Source of the DNA: Nitrospirota bacterium | GTDB lineage: Bacteria; Nitrospirota; Thermodesulfovibrionia; Thermodesulfovibrionales; Magnetobacteriaceae | DNA length: 9,824 nucleotides | Assembly (NCBI GenBank): GCA_015233265.1 | Contig: JADFXZ010000079.1 | Location: 1 to 9,824 of the forward strand | Direction of reading: 5' to 3' | Part shown: in pieces, positions 5,599 through 9,824 of the stretch | Position numbering within the stretch: position 1 is the first letter of the stretch | Layout: each line of letters begins with the position of its first letter | Notes under the pieces: generated by a model | Told to the model about the DNA's origin: nothing | The model's database searches: none | What the model saw: the letters and a program-made list of their open reading frames with translations, nothing else | Made by a program: the position numbers and the translations under genes

Positions 5599-7407
5599 TT
5601 AACTCTGGAGCAGGCCGTTTTGCGGCAGCCCAAAACTTTTCTCTTTTGCAGTTGACTTGGCCGTGGCCTTTTTTGCGTCACACTCCCAGAACACCCTGTG
5701 GGGGCATTCAGCGCAGATGCCCGTCTGCAGGCTCTCAACGAGAGTCATAATGGCCTGTTCTTTAGAGTCGAAGATGTGGTCATGGCCTATCTCCTCAACT
5801 GCCCCGCTTCGCTCCATCAATTTCAACATCTGCGGCTTGATGCCGCAAAAGTATATGTCCTTGTTATTTCGTCGATACTCTTCGACCATGTGTACGAGTG
5901 TCTCCACACCTGTGAGGTCAATCTCGTTGATACTTGAGCAGATGATTAACAGCTTGTGCTGCGATGGTGCAAAACTCTGTATCCGTGCAATATTCTCCTC
6001 GACATGGCTCATCGCGGCAAAGTATAAATCGCCGTCTATCATAATCAACCCCATCTGCGGACACTGTGGCAGAAATGGGTCTGTCACCAGCTGCCGGCTG
6101 TGAACCTCAGGCACACGGGGAAGTACTTTCGGCTGAGCGGTCTTATTGAGATAGAGACCAATTGACAGCAGCGCCCCAACGTAGATGGCAAATTCCAGCT
6201 CAAGAAACAGCGTTGCTAAAAATGTCACGCCCATTACGCCAGCGTCCTGCTTGGACAGCTTAAATGTGGTTTTAATGTGATGGAAATCGACGAGATTATA
6301 AGCAACTACAAGTATCACGGCTGCCATCGCGGATATTGGCAGGTAAGCGGCATAGGATACTACAAACGTAAGGATTGCCATAAGCCACGCCGCGGCAAAT
6401 ATCGCGGCAAACGGGGATTTAGCCCCTGCCGAATAGTTAACGCCGCTTCTGGTAAACGACCCCGATGACGCATATGATGAAAATAGCGACCCGACAAAGT
6501 TTGACAGCCCCTGGCCTATAAACTCCTGATTGCCGTCTATCTTCTGGCCGGATTTCAATGCAACCGAACGCGCTATAGATACCGCTTCCATCAGGCCAAG
6601 CATCGCTATAGCCATAGCAGGCCCTGAGAGCGCGCTTATGGCATCCATCGAAAAATGTGGCATTGCGAAATGGGGAACAGCCGAAGGCAGCGCCCCAACA
6701 ACCTTAACACCCTTGGCCTGCCAGCCCATTGACGCGGCCAGAGCTGCCCCACCGACCATCGCAAACAGCATCGACGGCCACTTTGGACGCACCTTACGCA
6801 CAAATAAGACAATAACCAGAGTTACACCGGCCGTCATTAATGAGTAGGGATTAAAGTCGTGGACATTCTTTATCAACAACACTATGTTGTCGGTAAAATG
6901 AGCGGCATTTTTGTATTGCAACCCAAAGAGGTGCTTAAGCTGGCTTGATGCTATTAATATCGCCGCACCTGTGGTAAAGCCTATCACTACCGAATGGGAG
7001 ACGAAGTTTATCAGGCCTCCAAGCCTTGCCGCCCCTAAAATAAATTGAAATACACCTGTCATCAGTGTCAACAAGAGGGTCAGCTCTATATAGTGGCTCG
7101 TGGTAGGCTCAGCCATCTTAGAGATACTTGCAAATATGACCAGCGATATGGCCGTTGTGGGGCCAGATATCAGGTGTTTTGAAGACCCGAACAGTGCCGC
7201 AATCACTGCCGGAATCATTGCAGTGTAAAGGCCATACTCGGGCGGCATCCCCGCTATCATTGAAAAGGCGACGCCTTGGGGCAGCACCACCACTGCGCCA
7301 GTGAGTCCTGCAAACAGGTCATCCTTCCACGTGTGCTTCACATCTGAAATCCACCTCAGAAATGGAAATAATGTCAGTAACATCTTTTTCGCTTCAGTAT
7401 TTTTCAT
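5599..7407 (-). CDS. SulP/SLC26 family anion transporter with STAS domain
   Basis: A 602-residue inner-membrane transporter. The N-terminal ~420 residues are strongly hydrophobic with many membrane segments and SulP hallmarks: the opening block DLFAGLTGAVVVLPQGVAFSMIAG, then PPEYGLYTAMIPAVIAALFG, SGPTTAISL (81-89) and the later EFIGQGLSNFVGSLFSSY (295-312). A cytoplasmic STAS domain follows at ~450-558 with the phosphorylation-loop-like NEIDLTG (494-500), where T499 stands at the position of the anti-sigma-antagonist serine. The C-terminus carries a cysteine cluster CAECPHRVFWEC (565-576) and a short Lys/Ala-rich tail. SulP proteins carry sulfate, bicarbonate or dicarboxylates, often with Na+ or H+; the substrate here cannot be deduced. 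The start at 7407 forms an ATGA overlap with the upstream usp gene, with a purine-rich GGTGGTGAG before it, indicating coupled translation. Length is normal for STAS-bearing SulP proteins. Confidence 0.93.
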   Translation of the reverse strand: MKNTEAKKMLLTLFPFLRWISDVKHTWKDDLFAGLTGAVVVLPQGVAFSMIAGMPPEYGLYTAMIPAVIAALFGSSKHLISGPTTAISLVIFASISKMAEPTTSHYIELTLLLTLMTGVFQFILGAARLGGLINFVSHSVVIGFTTGAAILIASSQLKHLFGLQYKNAAHFTDNIVLLIKNVHDFNPYSLMTAGVTLVIVLFVRKVRPKWPSMLFAMVGGAALAASMGWQAKGVKVVGALPSAVPHFAMPHFSMDAISALSGPAMAIAMLGLMEAVSIARSVALKSGQKIDGNQEFIGQGLSNFVGSLFSSYASSGSFTRSGVNYSAGAKSPFAAIFAAAWLMAILTFVVSYAAYLPISAMAAVILVVAYNLVDFHHIKTTFKLSKQDAGVMGVTFLATLFLELEFAIYVGALLSIGLYLNKTAQPKVLPRVPEVHSRQLVTDPFLPQCPQMGLIMIDGDLYFAAMSHVEENIARIQSFAPSQHKLLIICSSINEIDLTGVETLVHMVEEYRRNNKDIYFCGIKPQMLKLMERSGAVEEIGHDHIFDSKEQAIMTLVESLQTGICAECPHRVFWECDAKKATAKSTAKEKSFGLPQNGLLQS

Positions 7408-8342
7408 CTCACCACCATTACTGAATTTTCTGCTGCTAATACTACGTTAAAAACGGTACCACCCATAAAGAAGCGTTTTGCAATACCGCTTTGCCCCTTG
7501 CCGTTTAGTACGATAACCGAGTAGTTCCTGCCGTATTTAATGAGTTCCTCAACCGGCTCCCCAATGGCAGTTTTTATCTCGGCAATCCCCAACCCGTGAG
7601 ACTTTAATATTCTCTGGCCTTCTTCTACTATTTGTCTGGCCTTTGGTTCGTCCTGAGGTCGTTTCGCCACTGAGATTAAAGACACCGGGCAGTCGCACCG
7701 TGTTGCCAGCATCACGTCTTTGTGCATCATCACGTAGGCCTCCTCAGAGCCATCCAAGCCGACAAGATGCCCATGCCCTGCCTCCAGCTCCCGTGCAACC
7801 AGCACCGAACACTGGGCGTGCACCACGATTTTCTGTACCTCTGAGGATAGAAATATCCTGCTTAGTCCGCTGCGTTTCGACGCCCCGATGATAACCAGAT
7901 TATAGGCGCCGTGGTCTATTTCGTCGAGGATTTCGGTGGCGGCGTTTCTGCCCTGTTTGAGTTTGAGGTGAATTATCTCGCCTGATGGGCCGGTATGGGT
8001 TATCTGGAAATCTCCGAAGAGATCACCGTCGAAATTACCCCCTTGTTCAGATGCCCAGTCCTCTGCCATCCAGCCGTGGGCTATCAGCCCCAGGCGTGCC
8101 TCCTCAAGGTAGCGTATCTCAGGGATTGCCATACCCCAGCCAGCGGTGGCGTATTTTTGCCGTATTTCAGCGGCACTTGCTGTGGCTGTGTCAGAATCGT
8201 CTTCAGCGCCCGTGTGCACATGAAAGATTGTTATCTCGGCCCCTATGCCCCTGCCTAGCTTTGCGCCGTAGCGCATCCCTCTCATGGCGTCTGTGGAGCC
8301 ATCCGTGCATATCAACAGTTTAAATGGTCTTCCTTTTTCCAT
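7404..8342 (-). CDS. Tandem-domain universal stress protein (UspA family)
   Basis: A 312-residue cytoplasmic protein of two UspA-like domains. Domain 1 (~6-184) starts FKLLICTDGS and ends IIGASKRSGL...VVHAQCSVLVAR. It is longer than the usual ~140 residues because of an insertion at ~90-125. Domain 2 (~190-312) starts HLVGLDGSE and ends GKGQSGIAKRFFMGGTV...SVMVVR. The ATP-binding pattern of UspA proteins (G-2x-G-9x-G-S/T) is degenerate in both: domain 1 has K in place of the second Gly and SS in place of GS, and domain 2 ends in GGT with altered spacing. Nucleotide binding is therefore uncertain. The start at 8342 (MEKGRPFK) lies 5 bases after the previous usp stop; an ATG at 8375 would add 11 residues and overlap that gene. 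The end overlaps the SulP start by ATGA. Its position suggests it regulates or modulates the transporter (inference). Confidence 0.9.
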   Translation of the reverse strand: MEKGRPFKLLICTDGSTDAMRGMRYGAKLGRGIGAEITIFHVHTGAEDDSDTATASAAEIRQKYATAGWGMAIPEIRYLEEARLGLIAHGWMAEDWASEQGGNFDGDLFGDFQITHTGPSGEIIHLKLKQGRNAATEILDEIDHGAYNLVIIGASKRSGLSRIFLSSEVQKIVVHAQCSVLVARELEAGHGHLVGLDGSEEAYVMMHKDVMLATRCDCPVSLISVAKRPQDEPKARQIVEEGQRILKSHGLGIAEIKTAIGEPVEELIKYGRNYSVIVLNGKGQSGIAKRFFMGGTVFNVVLAAENSVMVVR

Positions 8343-8347
8343 TGTAG

Positions 8348-8725
8348 TTATATCCTCACCAGAAGCACAGGGCACGGTGCGTTGTCTATGACTTTGTCAA
8401 CAGTGCTGCCCTGCATCATTCTCTTTGTGCGATTGACGCCCATTACTATCAAATCGCAGCGTTCTTCTTCGGCGGCCTCAATGATTTTCTCGTGCGGGCT
8501 GCCGTACTCAAGCCTTGTCTTTACGGGGGAGAGCTTGTTGGCCGAAAACTCCTCAATCCCGGAGCGAATCTTGCCGCTGCCGGATGGCAGCACCCTAATA
8601 ATAGTAACCCAGCTTTTGTCCTTTGCCGCCACTGCCATGCCTTGACGTATCACCTCTTTGGAATTGCCCACAGCTATTAAGAGCTTTCTATAGCCTTTCA
8701 CCGGTACGTCCTCCAGTTGTCTCAT
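8348..8725 (-). CDS. Universal stress protein, single UspA domain
   Basis: A 125-residue protein with the usual UspA length and layout: first strand KLLIAVGNS (14-22), strand WVTIIRVLP, and C-terminal GVNRTKRMMQGST...APCPVLLVRI. The nucleotide-loop region is G-2x-R-6x-GST, shorter than the ATP-binding consensus, so binding is uncertain. UspA proteins are small cytoplasmic dimers that help with starvation or stress and can gate transporters or kinases. I choose the ATG at 8725 because the family fold begins a few residues later and a sigma-54 promoter lies at 8758-8773. The longer frame from 8833 would place a hydrophobic, unrelated 36-residue leader across the promoter. It is the first gene of the usp-usp-sulP set. 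Confidence 0.88.
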   Translation of the reverse strand: MRQLEDVPVKGYRKLLIAVGNSKEVIRQGMAVAAKDKSWVTIIRVLPSGSGKIRSGIEEFSANKLSPVKTRLEYGSPHEKIIEAAEEERCDLIVMGVNRTKRMMQGSTVDKVIDNAPCPVLLVRI

Positions 8726-8757
8726 GATTGTGTTAATCAACTTATTAAAGCTGTGAT

Positions 8758-8773
8758 TGCACAATTTATGCCA
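8758..8773 (-). promoter_or_regulatory. Sigma-54 (-24/-12) promoter for usp-usp-sulP
   Basis: On the minus strand the sequence TGGCATAAATTGTGCA fits the sigma-54 consensus TGGCAC-N5-TTGCA. TGGCA of the -24 box and TGCA of the -12 box are present, with the obligatory GG-N10-GC spacing. Transcription would start about 12 bases downstream, near 8747, giving a leader of roughly 22 bases before the ATG at 8725. Finding it beside two sigma-54 activators strengthens the call. Differences from consensus are T for C at the sixth base and G for T at the first base of TTGC. Confidence 0.65.
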
Positions 8774-8785
8774 TGACAGAACTAT

Positions 8786-8814
8786 ATAATAATAAAGATA
8801 ATTACAGAAGGCAA
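8786..8814 (-). promoter_or_regulatory. Possible sigma-70 promoter upstream of the sigma-54 site
   Basis: On the minus strand TTGCCT (8814-8809) and TATTAT (8791-8786) are 17 bases apart, a 4/6 and 5/6 match to -35 and -10. The region is AT-rich, so a chance match is possible. If real, it would give basal transcription from about 8779 through the sigma-54 site. Confidence 0.35.
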
Positions 8815-8960
8815 GAACAATTTTGGCGTTCATAAAATAAACAGTGCGTTAACAGTCCTACTTACCGTAATAATATGGACAGCGACTATTTATAATACGA
8901 CTGAGATAGACGAAAGGCATCTTTACGCCGGGCTAAAACAATCCCGTCAGGCTGGGTATA

Positions 8961-9000
8961 GTTCAAAAGGCCGAGGACTAGCGCACAAGACCATTTGAAC
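8961..9000. repeat. 10-base inverted repeat, possible activator site
   Basis: GTTCAAAAGG and CCATTTGAAC are inverted repeats with one mismatch, 20 bases apart, centred about 210 bases upstream of the sigma-54 promoter. The size and place suit an enhancer for an NtrC-type dimer or a weak RNA hairpin; the sequence alone does not decide. Confidence 0.35.
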
Positions 9001-9162
9001 ATGACAACAGATTCTTTGCTATCCGAGGACTGTTGCATAGTTGTGAGCCTGAGAGATTAACTGTTAAGATGAGACGTTTGTTTTGAAATTGAACGGTTAA
9101 AGGGACGGAATTTGGCGGCATATCCGGAAGACCTGCATGATGCAGCCGCTGCCACTATTTAC

Positions 9163-9824
9163 CTACTCTTTGATTATCTTCCAGAGGCTTGTTCTCGATA
9201 TGCCAAGGGCTTCCGCGGCCCTTGTCTTGTTGCCTCCGAGGTATTCGACTATCCTCGCGGCGTATTCCCTGTTGAGTTCATCGAGGGTCTTAATGGCGTC
9301 TGGCCTTATAATGTCCGGGACGAGAATCGACAGTTTCTGCGGCAGGCTCTCAGGGGTTATCAGGTTAGTAGTCTCAAGAATTACCGCGCGCTCTATGATA
9401 TTCTCCAGCTCTCTTACGTTTCCCGGGTAGCTGTAGTTCATGAGGATTTCCATTGCCTTGCTGGTGAAGGCGGTTATTTTTTTGCCGCATCGCGGGGCGT
9501 GTTTTTTTAGAAAATATATGCAAAGTTCGTTTATATCATTAATTCTTTCACGCAGCGGCGGGATGGCTATCTCCATGACGTTGAGCCTGTAGTAGAGGTC
9601 TTCTCTGAATTTCCCCGTTGACAGCAGATATGTGATGTCTTTATTCGTAGCGGCAATGATTCTTACGTTTACCCTTATAGATTTGACGCCGCCTATTCTG
9701 AAAAACTCTCCTTCTTCGATAAACAAAAGGAGTTTTGCCTGAAGATTTGGCGTGAGCTCAGCTATCTCATCCAGAAATAGAGTGCCCGTGTCGGCTATCT
9801 CAACGAGGCCTTGTTTAGTTTTCA
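9163..9824 (-). CDS. Sigma-54-dependent activator, C-terminal half (5' end outside window)
   Basis: The visible 219 residues are the later part of an NtrC-family AAA+ domain and a Fis-type DNA-binding domain; the frame is open to the right edge. In order: KQGLVEIADTGTLFLDEIAE (Walker B with D-E), IAATNKDI (sensor I), FREDLYYRLNVMEIAIPPLRER (arginine-finger region), YPGNVRELENIIERAVI (sensor II) and the helix-turn-helix GGNKTRAAEALGISRTSLWK. It aligns without large gaps to the regulator at 2621-3943, with more than half the residues the same by eye, so the two are paralogues. Whether it has a receiver domain and a partner kinase lies beyond the window. It is transcribed towards the usp operon and ends 437 bases before it. 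Confidence 0.92.
   Translation of the reverse strand, partial: KTKQGLVEIADTGTLFLDEIAELTPNLQAKLLLFIEEGEFFRIGGVKSIRVNVRIIAATNKDITYLLSTGKFREDLYYRLNVMEIAIPPLRERINDINELCIYFLKKHAPRCGKKITAFTSKAMEILMNYSYPGNVRELENIIERAVILETTNLITPESLPQKLSILVPDIIRPDAIKTLDELNREYAARIVEYLGGNKTRAAEALGISRTSLWKIIKE

Larger units (their letters stand above)
8726..9162. other. 437-base regulatory region between activator and usp operon
   Basis: No credible coding sequence. The part next to the usp gene holds the sigma-54 and sigma-70-like promoters. Further upstream (8840-9150) are several dyads: GTTCAAAAGG/CCATTTGAAC (8961-8970 and 8991-9000), CAACAG/CTGTTG (9005-9010 and 9030-9035), TTAACTGTTAA (9057-9067) and CTGCATGATGCAG (9133-9145). 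The word CCGAGGACT occurs twice (8971-8979 and 9023-9031). CGGG/CCCG at 8929-8946 could form another small stem. Enhancer sites of NtrC-type activators usually lie 80-200 bases upstream of the promoter, which is this zone. No known riboswitch or tRNA is recognised. Confidence 0.55.

Noticed and set aside
8726..8833. Longer start for the first usp gene
   Set aside because: The extra 36 residues are hydrophobic and unlike UspA proteins, there is no ribosome binding site, and the sigma-54 promoter would lie inside the gene.
8900..8960. Possible riboswitch (CTGAGA word and small stems upstream of the usp genes)
   Set aside because: The remaining conserved words of a TPP riboswitch are absent, and no other known riboswitch pattern fits; the sequence also lies upstream of both proposed promoters.
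9112..9510. Plus-strand 132-codon frame
   Set aside because: It is the opposite strand of the sigma-54 activator gene, which has clear conserved motifs.
1..9824. CRISPR array, tRNA, rRNA, insertion sequence or phage genes
   Set aside because: No spaced identical repeats, no tRNA cloverleaf, no rRNA sequence and no transposase, integrase or phage protein was seen on either strand.

Overview
The window reads as a bacterial chromosome segment, probably Gram-negative and with a sigma-54-centred style of regulation. The organism cannot be named from the sequence. Rubredoxin (typical of anaerobes or microaerophiles), NtrC-type response regulators, degenerate TPR arrays and short dispersed repeats of the 'gtcattcctgcgaaagc' type together suggest an environmental lineage such as Nitrospirota or Desulfobacterota. 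That placement is inference only.

Left part, plus strand (1-2503). The 3' end of lysA (diaminopimelate decarboxylase) runs by an ATGA overlap into dapF (diaminopimelate epimerase). dapF is broken: only its first ~52 residues are recognisable, followed by ~20 unrelated residues and a stop. A 55-residue rubredoxin gene follows 6 bases later and contains a striking 15-pair hairpin within its reading frame. The next ~320 bases are AT-rich and hold two opposed degenerate copies of a short dispersed repeat. Then comes a secreted or periplasmic protein made almost entirely of 12 TPR units, whose DNA shows recent 102-base unit duplication.

Right part, minus strand (9824-2621). A sigma-54 activator, cut by the window edge, ends at 9163. 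A 437-base non-coding stretch follows with several dyads, a sigma-70-like promoter and a well-spaced sigma-54 (-24/-12) promoter. These lie just upstream of a tightly packed set: a single-domain universal stress protein, a tandem universal stress protein, and a SulP/SLC26 anion transporter with a STAS domain. After a 108-base gap containing an 11-pair hairpin comes a two-component pair, a membrane histidine kinase and an NtrC-type response regulator, also joined by an ATGA overlap.

Working model (inference). A sigma-54 promoter drives the usp-usp-sulP operon, and one or both flanking NtrC-type activators control it. The sensor kinase next to it would respond to a periplasmic signal. The transporter would import bicarbonate, sulfate or another anion, with the UspA-type proteins tuning it. 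The substrate and the signal cannot be read from the sequence.
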